Of a stretch of 51,172 nt of DNA, positions 23,313 through 32,090 are shown piece by piece. The position numbers and the translations under genes are program-made. Source of the stretch: Embleya scabrispora DSM 41855 (GTDB lineage Bacteria > Actinomycetota > Actinomycetes > Streptomycetales > Streptomycetaceae); the NCBI RefSeq assembly GCF_000372745.1, contig NZ_KB889704.1, positions 1 to 51,172 of the forward strand. The letters are read 5' to 3'. The notes under the pieces were generated by a model, which was not told the DNA's origin, did not search any database, and was given only the letters and a program-made list of their open reading frames with translations. Positions within the stretch are counted from its first letter, which is position 1. Each line of letters opens with the position of its first letter.

Positions 23313-24763
23313 ACGGGTTCCTCGACCTGGTCGATGGCGGAAATTTTGGGCCGGCGGCCCGCCAGGACCAGACCGGCGAGGAGGGCGAGGCCGATCGCGA
23401 ACCAGATCGTGCCCAGTCGTTGCGCGTCGCCGTCGGCGTTGTAGACGACGTAGGCCAGGATCGCGAAGCCGAGCGAGGGCGCGATCAGGTGCCGCCAGTA
23501 GTCCCGGCTCTTGTTCCGGACGAGATAGTGCACGACCACCGACACGTGCAGCACCAGGAAGGTGGTGAGCGCGCCGATGTTGACCAGGCTGCTCAGCGTG
23601 GTGATGCCGTCGTCGCGGGTGCTGGTGTACAGGCCCAGGGCGAGCGAGATCGCGGCGGTGAGCAGCGTGGCGTTGACCGGGACCCGGTGCTTGGGGTGCA
23701 CCTTGGCCAGGAATGACGGCAGTTGCCGGTCACGGGCCATCGCGTACAGCAGCCGGGAGGTCGCGGCCTGGGCCACCAGCGAGTTGGCGAAACCCCATGC
23801 GATCGCGGTGGCCACGGCGGTGAGCTTGGCCAGCCAGCCGCCCGCCGCGACCCGGGCCGCGTCGTAGAACGCGGTGCCGTCCGGGTCGCCGTTGTCGATC
23901 AGCGCCTTGGGGTCGGGCACCAGCAGCGAGGCCACCCACGTCTGCACGATGAACAGCGTCCCGGCCAGGAGCAGCGCGGCGACCATCGACCTGCCGATGG
24001 CCTTGGCCGAGTCCTTGTTCTCCTCGGACAACATGGAGATCCCGTCGAAGCCGAGGAAGCTCAACGCCGCGATCGAGACGGCGCCGAAGACCAGGCTCCA
24101 GGAGAAGGTGTCGCTGTTGTAGATCGGGGTGAAGTCGAAGCCGCGGCCCTTGCCGTCGATCAGCGCGACCACGCCGATCGCGATGAACAGGACCAGGATG
24201 ATCAGTTCGCCGATCAGCATGATCTTGTTGACCTTGGCGGTCATCTCCACGCCGAGGTAGTTGACCGCCGTGTTCAGCAGCACGAAGCCGACCACCCACA
24301 TCCACACCGGGATCGAGGTGACCAGCGAGTTCATCGCGACGGCGGCGATCAGGTAGAGCAGGCCGGGGACCAGGATGTAGTCGAGCAGGATCATCCAGCC
24401 GGCCAAAAAGCCCACCGGGGCGGCGATGCCGCGGCCCGCGTAGGAGTACACGGATCCGGCCATCGGAAACGCCTGGGACATCTGCGCGTAGGACAGCGCG
24501 GTGAACATCATCGCGACCATGCCGATGACGTAGGCGAGCGCGACCATGCCGCCGGAGCCCTGGAACACGCCGCCGAAGATGCCGAACGGCGCGATCGGGA
24601 CCATGAAGACCAGGCCGTAGACGAGCAGGTCACGAAAGCTCAGGGAGCGGCGGAGCTCTTGCTTGTAGCCGTACTTCTCGATCGATTCGGGACCACCGGT
24701 CGAGCCGGGTCTGCCGGTCGACTCGGGTCTGCCGATCTTTTCGGGCGCGGGGACTTCGCTCAT
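23309..24763 (-). CDS. APC-superfamily amino acid/amine permease
   Basis: A 484-residue transporter with about 12 transmembrane helices and a ~40-residue hydrophilic N-terminus containing short GRPEST/GRPGST/GGPEST repeats. The APC signature is seen in FGIFGGVFQGSGGMVALAYV, FPMAGSVYSYAGRGIAAPVG and SFLGFDGISMLSEENKD. ATG 24763 follows GAGGAGA by seven bases; a longer frame upstream has no site. The gene is translationally coupled to the amidase, so its substrate may be an amide, amine or amino acid feeding that enzyme, but the sequence does not fix this. Confidence 0.92.
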   Translation of the reverse strand: MSEVPAPEKIGRPESTGRPGSTGGPESIEKYGYKQELRRSLSFRDLLVYGLVFMVPIAPFGIFGGVFQGSGGMVALAYVIGMVAMMFTALSYAQMSQAFPMAGSVYSYAGRGIAAPVGFLAGWMILLDYILVPGLLYLIAAVAMNSLVTSIPVWMWVVGFVLLNTAVNYLGVEMTAKVNKIMLIGELIILVLFIAIGVVALIDGKGRGFDFTPIYNSDTFSWSLVFGAVSIAALSFLGFDGISMLSEENKDSAKAIGRSMVAALLLAGTLFIVQTWVASLLVPDPKALIDNGDPDGTAFYDAARVAAGGWLAKLTAVATAIAWGFANSLVAQAATSRLLYAMARDRQLPSFLAKVHPKHRVPVNATLLTAAISLALGLYTSTRDDGITTLSSLVNIGALTTFLVLHVSVVVHYLVRNKSRDYWRHLIAPSLGFAILAYVVYNADGDAQRLGTIWFAIGLALLAGLVLAGRRPKISAIDQVEEPV

Positions 24764-24791
24764 GTCGGTCTCTCCTCGGGACGACCCCGAG

Positions 24792-24808
24792 GGGTCTCGG
24801 AAAGACCC
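24792..24808 (-). terminator. Small hairpin between sensor and permease genes
   Basis: GGGTCT and AGACCC pair perfectly around a five-base loop, between the stop of the sensor gene and the permease ribosome site. It may attenuate read-through rather than stop transcription fully. Confidence 0.4.
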
Positions 24809-24817
24809 TAGAACCAA

Positions 24818-25957
24818 CTATTTCCAAATGGAAGTACTTTCCGGCCGCGGCATCACGGCGAAATCCAGCCCCTCCGCCCGAGCCAGGAACACCTGCCGGC
24901 GCGGCGGACCCAGCGGCGAGCGGGCCCAGGCCCCACGCGCGGCGTCCGGCCCCCCGTCCAGCAGGCGATGCACCGCAGCCGCCAACCCGTTCGGCGCGAG
25001 CGCGCCGCGCGCGGCCAACGCCGCGACCAGGTGCAGCCCGTCGTACAGACCCTCCGCGTAGGCGTCCAACACCGGCGCCTGCGGCCCGAACAACGACCGA
25101 TGCCGCTCGGCCAGACCCAACCGGCGATCATCGGTCTGCGACGCGAACGACTGCATCACCGCGTACATCGCGCCGGTGTCGTCCCCGCCATAGGCCAGCA
25201 GCCCGTTCTCCTCCAGCGAGCCGGACAGCCGGACCAGGATGCGATCCAGTCCGGCGTGCCGCAACGCCCGATTGAAGTCGACCAGGTCGCGGCCGATCAG
25301 GCTGAGCAGCAGCGCGTCGGCCCGGGTGGCCCGAAGGCCCGCGAACAACTCGTCCAACCCCGCGCGCACCGCGCCGAAGCCCACCCGCCGCTCGTACACC
25401 ACGCTGCTGCGCGCGTCCGCGATCAACCGTGTGGCGGCCGCGTGGATGGCCTGGGGCCAGATGTAGTCGTTGCCGATCAGCGCCCACCGCCGCAACCGGT
25501 GATGCTCGGTGAGCCGGCCGATCGACTCGCGGAGCTGACGCATCGGGTCGACCCCCGTGCAGACCACCCCGGGCAGCCGGCTTCCGCCCTCGTGCGGCGG
25601 GGTGAAGATGTACGGGGTCCGGCCGCTGACCACCGACTCGATCGCCCGGTGCACGTCGCTGGTGTGGAAGCCGACCAACACGTCCACCGCCCCGGCGTCG
25701 CCGAGCATCGCGACCTGGGCCGCGACCTCGTCGGGCGGGCCGCCGGCGTCCACCAGGACCAGCTCCAGCGGGCGGTCGCGCACCCCGCAGGCCGTGTTGA
25801 TCTCGTGCGCCGCGAGCAGCGCCGCATCCACCGCGGAGGGCCCGATGATCCCCAGCGCACCGGACTGGGGCACCACGAGTCCCACTCGAAGCACCTGGGG
25901 ATTCCGGTCGGAATACAGCGCGTCGAGCGGCTCGATCAAGACTGTCTCGACGCTCAT
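24818..25957 (-). CDS. AmiC-like cytosolic amide-binding sensor (periplasmic-binding-protein fold)
   Basis: A 379-residue type I periplasmic-binding-fold protein. It has no signal peptide or lipobox: the N-terminus is MSVETVLIEPLDALYSDRNPQ, leading straight into LRVGLVVPQSGALGIIG. The layout tracks the Pseudomonas amide sensor AmiC closely: VGFHTSDVHRAIESVV aligns with its VGCYMSHTRKAVMPVV, TPPHEGG with its TPYEG, and IGNDYIWPQAI with its IGSDYIYPRES. AmiC binds short amides and restrains the antiterminator AmiR. No AmiR/ANTAR protein is nearby; instead a MarR gene starts 50 bases away on the other strand. I infer a sensor for the downstream permease and amidase. A cytoplasmic orphan binding protein is the main alternative. 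Confidence 0.82.
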   Translation of the reverse strand: MSVETVLIEPLDALYSDRNPQVLRVGLVVPQSGALGIIGPSAVDAALLAAHEINTACGVRDRPLELVLVDAGGPPDEVAAQVAMLGDAGAVDVLVGFHTSDVHRAIESVVSGRTPYIFTPPHEGGSRLPGVVCTGVDPMRQLRESIGRLTEHHRLRRWALIGNDYIWPQAIHAAATRLIADARSSVVYERRVGFGAVRAGLDELFAGLRATRADALLLSLIGRDLVDFNRALRHAGLDRILVRLSGSLEENGLLAYGGDDTGAMYAVMQSFASQTDDRRLGLAERHRSLFGPQAPVLDAYAEGLYDGLHLVAALAARGALAPNGLAAAVHRLLDGGPDAARGAWARSPLGPPRRQVFLARAEGLDFAVMPRPESTSIWK

Positions 25958-26007
25958 CAGGCGAGTAAGTATGCTCCTGGAAAGGGCCTGGTGAAGGGGT
26001 GATGGGC

Positions 26008-26448
26008 ATGTCCGCCGGCGAACTCGCGGAGCGGGCCGTCGCGCAGCCGCCCCTGATCGAGATGCTCACCATCGCGCAACGCCGCCTCACCCGCACGTTG
26101 ACCCACGCGTTGGCCGAGGAGGACTGCACCCTCGACCAGTGGCTCGTGCTGCGTGCCCTGGGCGACGGCGAGGGCCGACAGATGGGCGATCTGGCGCAGC
26201 GCCTGGTGATCCCGCACGCCAGCCTGACCCGGATCGTGGACGCGCTGGTGGACAACGGCTGGATCTACCGACGCCAGTCCGGCATCGACCGCCGTCGGAT
26301 CGCGGCCCATCTGTCCCGGCGCGGCCACGATCGCCTGGCCCGGCTGAACGCACTGGCCGAGGCCCACGAGTCGGCCGTGCGGGCCGCGTGCGCGAGCGAG
26401 GATCCGGCCGCCATCCTCGCCTTCCTGGCCGGACCGGACGCCGGCTGA
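26008..26448 (+). CDS. MarR-family transcriptional regulator
   Basis: A 146-residue MarR protein: dimerisation helices at both ends, a winged helix (GDLAQRLVIPHASLTRIVDA, then LVDNGWIYRRQSGIDRRRIA) and the basic wing typical of the family. I chose ATG 26008 because AAGGGG lies eight bases upstream; ATG 26002 and GTG 25999 are too close to it. It is divergent from the AmiC-like sensor with only 50 bases between starts, so its operator should overlap both promoters. Local control of the amide locus is the likely role. Confidence 0.9.
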   Translation: MSAGELAERAVAQPPLIEMLTIAQRRLTRTLTHALAEEDCTLDQWLVLRALGDGEGRQMGDLAQRLVIPHASLTRIVDALVDNGWIYRRQSGIDRRRIAAHLSRRGHDRLARLNALAEAHESAVRAACASEDPAAILAFLAGPDAG

Positions 26449-26510
26449 CCGGGCAGGGCCGCGCCCTCCCGCTCCGCGACGGTTCCTCGGGCCCCGCCCG
26501 GGCCGCCCCG

Positions 26511-28925
26511 TCAGTGCGCCGCCAGGAACCGCGCGGTCACCCCCACACCCCCGGCCGCCACGTGGGCCGGCACCCCGCTCGCCACGACCCGGCCACCGTT
26601 GGCACCGCCGCCGGGGCCCATGTCGATCATCCAGTCCGCACCGGCGATCACATCCAGGTCGTGTTCGACCACCACCACCGTGTTGCCCGCCGCGACCAGT
26701 CCGTGCAACTGGTGCATCAACAACTCGATATCCGCCGGGTGCAGCCCGGCCGTCGGCTCGTCCAACAGGTACAACGTGTGCCCGCGCCGGGCCCGTTGCA
26801 ACTCGCTCGCCAGCTTGATCCGCTGCGCCTCGCCGCCGGAGAGCTCGGTCGCCGGTTGGCCCAACCGCAGATAGCCCAGGCCCACCTCGCGCAGCGTGGT
26901 CAGGCTGCGCGCGGCGGTCGGCACTTCGGCGAGAAAGTCGGCGGCGGCGTCCACGGTCAGCCCGAGCACGTCCGCGACGCTCAGCCCGCGGTAGGCGACC
27001 TCCAACGTTCGCGGGTTGTAGCGGGCACCACGGCAGGTCGGACACGGCGCGTACGTCCCCGGCAGGAACAGCAGTTCGACCGCGACGAAGCCCTCGCCCG
27101 AACACGTCTCGCACCGGCCGCCGTCCACGTTGAAGGAGAACCGGCTCGCGGTCCATCCGCGCTCGCGCGCCGCGTCGGTGTCCGCGAACAGCTTGCGGAC
27201 CGTATCGAACAGACCGGTGTAGGTGGCCAGGTTCGAGCGCGGTGTGCGCCCGATCGGCTTCTGGTCCACCCGCACCAGGCGGTCGATCGGATCCAGGCCC
27301 TCGACCGCGCGAATCTCGCCCGACTCCTGCCGCCGCTCCTCGTCCTCCTGCGCCCGGGCGCCCAGATGCTCCGCCGTCACCTCCGCCACCACCCCGCCGA
27401 CCAGGCTGGACTTGCCCGCGCCGGAGACGCCGGTGACCACGGTGAACACGCCCAGCGGCAGACGCACGTCCAGGTCACGCAGGTTGTGCAGGGTCACCCC
27501 GGTCAGCGTCAGCCACCCGGTCGGCGAGAGCGGCTCCCGGGCCGGCGGCGGGCCGGCCCGGAACAGGAATCGGCGGGTCGCCGAATCGGCCACCTCGCGC
27601 AGCCCGTGCGGCGGCCCGCTGTACAGGATCCGACCACCGCCCTCGCCCGCGCCGGGCCCCACGTCCACGAGCCAGCCCGCCCGGCGCGCCACCGCCATCC
27701 GGTGCTCCACCACGAACAGCGAGTTGCCCGCCGCGCGCAGCCGATCGAGCACCACGAGCAGCGCCTCGGTGTCCGCCGAGTGCAGCCCGGCGGACGGCTC
27801 GTCCAGCACGTACACGACACCGAACAGCCCCGACCGCAACTGGGTGGCCAGCCGCAACCGTTGCAGTTCGCCCGAGGACAACGTCGGCGTCTCCCGGTCC
27901 ATGCTCAGATATCCCAGGCCCAACTCGACCAGCACCGCGATCCGCGCCACCAGGTCGGCGCAGATCGTCGCGGCCGGCTCGCCGTCGGCCTCCGCGCCGG
28001 CCAGCACCTTCGCCGCCTCGACCAGCGGCAGCGCGACCAGCGCGGCGATGTCGTAGCCCGCGAAGGTCACCGCCAGCGACGCGGGCCGCAACCGCCGACC
28101 GTGGCACACCGGGCACGGCCCGCTGCGCAGGAAACGCTCGACCCGCCTGCGCTGCGTCGCGCTCTTGGAACTCGCGAACGTCTTCAGCACGATGCGCCGC
28201 GCGCTGCTGTAGGTGCCCTGGTAGTCGCGCTGGATCCGGCTCGCGTCGCGCACCGGGTGCACGGTGACCACCGGCTGGTCGTCGGTGAACAGGATCCACT
28301 CCCGCTCGGCCCTGGGCAGCTCGCGCCACGGCCGGTCCACGTCGTAGCCGAGCGTGGCCAGGATGTCCCGCAGGTTCTTCCCGTACCAGGCACCGGGCCA
28401 CGCGGCGATCGCCCCGTCCCGGATCGACCGGCTCGGGTCCGGGACCAGCGACTCCTCGCTCACCTCGTGCACCCGGCCCAGGCCGTGACAGTTCGAGCAG
28501 GCGCCGGCGGCGGTGTTCGGCGAGAACGCGTCCGAGTCCACCCGCTGTGCCCCGGGCGGGTAGGCGCCGGCCCGGGAGAAGAGCATCCGCAGCGAATTGG
28601 ACAGCGTCGTCAGCGTGCCCACCGTCGAACGCGAGGTCGGCGCGGACCGCTGCTGACGCAACGCGATGGCCGGCGGCAACCCGCTGATCTCGTCCACACG
28701 CGGCGCGCCCACCTGCTGGATCAGCCGTCGGGCATAGGGCGCGATCGACTCGAAGTACCGCCGCTGCGCCTCCGCGTACACCGTGCCGAACGCGAGCGAG
28801 GACTTGCCCGATCCGGACACCCCCGTGAACACCACGAACGTGTCGCGCGGGATGTCCACGTCCACGTCCCGCAGGTTGTGCTCACGCGCACCACGCACCC
28901 GCACATACGGATCGTGCTCGGTCAT
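26511..28925 (-). CDS. UvrA-like excinuclease ABC subunit A paralogue
   Basis: An 804-residue twin ABC ATPase of the UvrA family. Two Walker A sites (GVSGSGKSSL and GVSGAGKSSL), two signatures (LSSGELQRLRLA and LSGGEAQRIKLA), and zinc-module Cys pairs (CSNCHG, CPVCHG, CETCSG, CPTCRG) are visible. At ~800 residues it is shorter than housekeeping UvrA (~950) and starts directly at the first nucleotide-binding domain, fitting the class II (UvrA2) group that lacks the UvrB-binding domain. Such paralogues are linked to DNA-damage tolerance or self-resistance in antibiotic producers; no target is shown here. ATG 28925 follows GAGGAGC by seven bases; a longer frame of 20 extra codons is less likely. 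Confidence 0.93.
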   Translation of the reverse strand: MTEHDPYVRVRGAREHNLRDVDVDIPRDTFVVFTGVSGSGKSSLAFGTVYAEAQRRYFESIAPYARRLIQQVGAPRVDEISGLPPAIALRQQRSAPTSRSTVGTLTTLSNSLRMLFSRAGAYPPGAQRVDSDAFSPNTAAGACSNCHGLGRVHEVSEESLVPDPSRSIRDGAIAAWPGAWYGKNLRDILATLGYDVDRPWRELPRAEREWILFTDDQPVVTVHPVRDASRIQRDYQGTYSSARRIVLKTFASSKSATQRRRVERFLRSGPCPVCHGRRLRPASLAVTFAGYDIAALVALPLVEAAKVLAGAEADGEPAATICADLVARIAVLVELGLGYLSMDRETPTLSSGELQRLRLATQLRSGLFGVVYVLDEPSAGLHSADTEALLVVLDRLRAAGNSLFVVEHRMAVARRAGWLVDVGPGAGEGGGRILYSGPPHGLREVADSATRRFLFRAGPPPAREPLSPTGWLTLTGVTLHNLRDLDVRLPLGVFTVVTGVSGAGKSSLVGGVVAEVTAEHLGARAQEDEERRQESGEIRAVEGLDPIDRLVRVDQKPIGRTPRSNLATYTGLFDTVRKLFADTDAARERGWTASRFSFNVDGGRCETCSGEGFVAVELLFLPGTYAPCPTCRGARYNPRTLEVAYRGLSVADVLGLTVDAAADFLAEVPTAARSLTTLREVGLGYLRLGQPATELSGGEAQRIKLASELQRARRGHTLYLLDEPTAGLHPADIELLMHQLHGLVAAGNTVVVVEHDLDVIAGADWMIDMGPGGGANGGRVVASGVPAHVAAGGVGVTARFLAAH

Positions 28926-29102
28926 CACACCGCTCCTCGCACCACCGGCCGAAGGTTGTCCTATGCCCGCCGAAAGGTGACCCACAACCGTGGCCGACCC
29001 CGCGGACCCGACGACGGACGCACTGGTGATCGTCGGGATCCGCGACTAACGTCGGCGCGCGCCGGGTGGTCCGGGGCGGATGGGTTGCGGCAAGGGGCGG
29101 CG

Positions 29103-30548
29103 ATGGGGCTGGAGGCGGTCGATCCGCGGACGCCGGTGTTGGTCGGGGCCGGGGTGGCGCGGCAGCGCCTGGCCGAGGCCGGGGCCGGGGTCGGCGAGTT
29201 GGAGCTGATGGCGCAGGCCGTCGAGGACGCCGCGGCGGGGTCGGGCGCGCTGTTGCGGGCGGTGCGGCAGGTGCTCGTACCGCGCGGGACCTGGCGGCAC
29301 GGCGATCCGGGGCGCTGGCTGGCGGACCGGTTCAAGATCGTGGACGCGCACAGCACGTTGGCCGAACTGGGGGTCCTGCAACAGTCGTTGATCACCCGGG
29401 CCTGCACCGAGATCGCCGCCGGACGGGCCGAGGTGGTGCTCGTGGTGGGCGGCGAGGCGGCGCATCGGCGACTGCGCGCCAGGATCGCCGGTCTCGAACT
29501 CGCGGATCCGGTCGCGGAGGGGGTCCCGGACACGGTCTGGGCGCCCGGCGCGGACATCCTGGCCCGGGTCGAGATCGACCGCCATCTGGCGGTGCCGGCG
29601 CGGCAGTACGCGGTGATGGAGTCGGCGATCGGCGCCGCGCAGGGCCGATCGCCGGCGGACGACGCGCGGGAGATCGCCGCGCTGTGGGCGGACTTCTCCA
29701 CGGTCGCCGCCGACGCCGGGCACTCGGTCCGGGGCCGCGCGGCGCACACGGACGAACTCCTGGCACCCACCGGGCGCAACGCGTGGCTGGCGAGCCCGTA
29801 CTCGAAGTGGCACTGCTCGCAGATGAACGTCGACCAGGCCGCCGCGCTGCTGCTGTGCTCGGCCGAGGCCGCGCGCCGGTTCGGGGTGGCCCGCGACCGG
29901 TGGGTGTTCCCGACGGCGGCGGCCGAGGCGAACACCATGGTGCCGCTGGTGGCCCGACCGGACCTGGACCGCTCGCCCGGGTTCGCCGCGGTCGGCGCGG
30001 CACTGGGCGCGGGGGTGTTCGACGCGACGCACCTGGACCTGTACAGCTGCTTCCCGGCCGCGGTCCGGATCCAGCGGCACGAGCTGGGCCTGACCGGGCG
30101 CGCCGGCCGGGAGCTGACCGTGACGGGCGGGATGGCGTTCGCCGGCGGGCCGCTGAACAACTACGCGTTGCAGGCCACGGTCGAGGTGACCCGACGGGTG
30201 CTCGCGGGCGGCGACGGGCTGGTGACGAGCGTGTCCGGGATGGTCACCAAGCAGGCCGGCGCGCTGTGGTCGGACCGCCCGGCCGCGGGCGGCTTTCGCG
30301 CGATCGAGGTGCGCGCGCAGTTGCCGAGCCGCCCGGTGGACGCGGACTACGCGGGTGCGGCCGAGGTGGTGGGCTGCACGGTGGCGTTCGAGCAGGGCGA
30401 ACCGGCGGTGGCGATCGCGGTCGTCGAGGGTACGGGCGGGGTGCGGTCGGTGGCGACGTCGACGCACCCGGACGTACTGGCGTCCATCCGCGCCGACGCC
30501 TGGATCGGCCGATCGGTGCACGTGGTCGGCGGCACCCTGACGGCGTGA
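29103..30548 (+). CDS. Thiolase-like protein lacking the usual nucleophilic Cys
   Basis: A 481-residue thiolase-superfamily protein. N- and C-terminal halves are recognisable: RTPVLVGAGVARQR at the start, ITRACTEIAAGRAEVVLVVG in the middle, and GMAFAGGPLNNYALQATVEV and SVSGMVTKQAGALW near the end. Where classic thiolases have the nucleophile (NRLCGSGLQAV type), this protein reads LAELGVLQQSLITRAC, so the Cys is absent from the usual position. It may be a non-classical enzyme or have lost thiolysis activity. ATG 29103 follows AAGGGG. The open frame extends far upstream on this strand, but that stretch is antisense to the UvrA gene. Monocistronic. Confidence 0.85.
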   Translation: MGLEAVDPRTPVLVGAGVARQRLAEAGAGVGELELMAQAVEDAAAGSGALLRAVRQVLVPRGTWRHGDPGRWLADRFKIVDAHSTLAELGVLQQSLITRACTEIAAGRAEVVLVVGGEAAHRRLRARIAGLELADPVAEGVPDTVWAPGADILARVEIDRHLAVPARQYAVMESAIGAAQGRSPADDAREIAALWADFSTVAADAGHSVRGRAAHTDELLAPTGRNAWLASPYSKWHCSQMNVDQAAALLLCSAEAARRFGVARDRWVFPTAAAEANTMVPLVARPDLDRSPGFAAVGAALGAGVFDATHLDLYSCFPAAVRIQRHELGLTGRAGRELTVTGGMAFAGGPLNNYALQATVEVTRRVLAGGDGLVTSVSGMVTKQAGALWSDRPAAGGFRAIEVRAQLPSRPVDADYAGAAEVVGCTVAFEQGEPAVAIAVVEGTGGVRSVATSTHPDVLASIRADAWIGRSVHVVGGTLTA

Positions 30549-30578
30549 TCCGGGTCGGGGCCGGCGCGGGACCCGCGG

Positions 30579-31784
30579 CTACCGCGGCGTCAGATCGTCG
30601 TCGTCCTCCTCGATCGGGGCGGGCACGGGCTTGGGCCCGAACAGCCGGCGCAGCACGGGTTCGGCGTAGCGCGCGGTGAAGGGGCCGGCGACCACCAGAA
30701 TGAGGACGTAGGCGGCGGCGAACGGCCCCATCCGGGGTTCGACGCCCGAGGTCGCGGCCAGGCCGGCGATCACGATGGAGAACTCGCCGCGCGCGACGAG
30801 TGCGCCGCCCGCCCGGTAGCGGCCGGGTTTGGCGATGCCGGCCCGGGCGGCGGCCCAGTAGCCGGTGGCGATCTTGGTCAGCGCGGTGACCACCGCCAGC
30901 GCCGCGGCGGGCAGCAGCACGCCCGGCAGCGCGCCCGGGTCGGTGGACAGGCCGAAGAACACGAAGAAGACCGCCGCGAACAGGTCGCGCAGCGGCGCCA
31001 ACAGGGTTTGCGCGTGTTCGGCCACGTCGCCGGAGATCGCGATGCCGACCAGGAAGGCGCCGACGGCCGCGGAGACCTGGAGCTTGTCCGCGACGCCGGC
31101 CACGAGCAGGGTCAGGCCGAGCACGCCGAGCAGCAGGAACTCCGGCTCCTCGCTGGAGAGTGCCTTGGAGATCCGGCCGCCGTGCCTGAGCGCGAGGAAG
31201 AGCACGATGCTGATCGTGCCCAGCGCGATGGCCACGGTGAGCGAGCCGCCGAGCAGCCCGACGCCGGCCAGCAGCGCGGTGAGGATGGGCAGGTAGAGCG
31301 CCATCGCGAGGTCTTCGATGACCAGCACGGACAACACGACCGGGGTCTCCCGGTTGCCCAGGTGACCCAGGTCGCCGAGCACCTTCGCGATCACCCCGGA
31401 CGACGAGATCCAGGTGACGCCGGCCAGGGCGAGCGCGGCGGTGGGCCCCCAGCCGAGCAGCAGCCCGGCCAGGAAGCCGGGGACCGCGTTGAGCAGCGCG
31501 TCGATCGCTCCGGCGGGCGCGGCCGCGCGCAGGTTGGTGACCAGTTCGCCGGCCGTGTACTCCAGGCCGAGCAGCAGCAGGAGCAGGACCACGCCGATCT
31601 CGGCGCCGATCTCGATGAAGTCGTCGCTCTGCGAGAGGTCGAGCACGCCGCCGTGTCCGAAGGCGAGGCCGCCCAGCAGGTAGAAGGGGATCGGTGACAT
31701 CCCCATCCGGGTGGCGACCCGACCGAGGATGGACAGGCCCAGGATGATGGCGCCGAGTTCGATGAGCAGTGTCGCTGGGTGCAT
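30579..31784 (-). CDS. CPA2-family cation/proton antiporter (KhtU-like)
   Basis: A 401-residue, ~12-helix monovalent cation/H+ antiporter: ILGLSILGRVATRMGMSPIP at the start, LLLLLLGLEYT, SSSGVIAKVLGDLG and VLSVLVIEDLAMALYLPILT in the core, and a short acidic tail (PIEEDDDDLTPR). There is no fused RCK domain. Upstream in the same direction lies a 73-residue protein resembling the N-terminal part of KhtT, so the pair looks like a reduced KhtT/KhtU potassium-proton antiporter. Potassium is inferred from the KhtTU precedent. ATG 31784. Confidence 0.9.
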   Translation of the reverse strand: MHPATLLIELGAIILGLSILGRVATRMGMSPIPFYLLGGLAFGHGGVLDLSQSDDFIEIGAEIGVVLLLLLLGLEYTAGELVTNLRAAAPAGAIDALLNAVPGFLAGLLLGWGPTAALALAGVTWISSSGVIAKVLGDLGHLGNRETPVVLSVLVIEDLAMALYLPILTALLAGVGLLGGSLTVAIALGTISIVLFLALRHGGRISKALSSEEPEFLLLGVLGLTLLVAGVADKLQVSAAVGAFLVGIAISGDVAEHAQTLLAPLRDLFAAVFFVFFGLSTDPGALPGVLLPAAALAVVTALTKIATGYWAAARAGIAKPGRYRAGGALVARGEFSIVIAGLAATSGVEPRMGPFAAAYVLILVVAGPFTARYAEPVLRRLFGPKPVPAPIEEDDDDLTPR

Positions 31785-31868
31785 GGTGGGGCTGTGCTCG
31801 CGGTGTTCGCAGGGGCAGGACGGTCTGCGGCTCGAACGCGGGGGGAGGGGGGTCCGCGGGCCGGTGGG

Positions 31869-32090
31869 TCAGTCCTCGGCGAGCAGCTCGGCGAGCGCCA
31901 CGGCCTCGGCCCGGGTCAACCGCACGCCCGGCCCGCAGGCGTCGGGGTCGTCGACGTTGTAGAAGGCGATCCGACGCACCCCGTCCCGCCCGGCGACCAC
32001 GGAGATGGCACGGCCGGCGACGGTGGACAGCGTGTACTGCGTACCGATGCCCGGGAGGGGGGTTTCGCTGATCGGGACCTGGCCGCCCAT
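31869..32090 (-). CDS. Truncated KhtT-like antiporter regulatory subunit
   Basis: A 73-residue protein, SETPLPGIGTQYTLSTVAGR then IAFYNVDDPDACGPGVRL, matching the N-terminal domain of KhtT-type regulators of K+/H+ antiporters (~160 residues). The C-terminal RCK_C domain, where c-di-AMP binds in characterised KhtT proteins, is missing. Only 84 bases separate this stop from the antiporter start, too few for a hidden domain, so this is not a simple frameshift. ATG 32090 follows AGGAG by seven bases, which argues for a translated gene. It probably retains antiporter contact without nucleotide control. Confidence 0.8.
   Translation of the reverse strand: MGGQVPISETPLPGIGTQYTLSTVAGRAISVVAGRDGVRRIAFYNVDDPDACGPGVRLTRAEAVALAELLAED

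Noticed and set aside
26139-29102. Plus-strand open frame running in front of the thiolase-like gene
   Set aside because: It is antisense to the UvrA-like gene; only the part from ATG 29103 has a ribosome site and recognisable domain.
31785-31868. Frameshifted remainder of the KhtT-like gene
   Set aside because: Only 84 bases are available, far fewer than the ~250 needed for the missing RCK_C domain.
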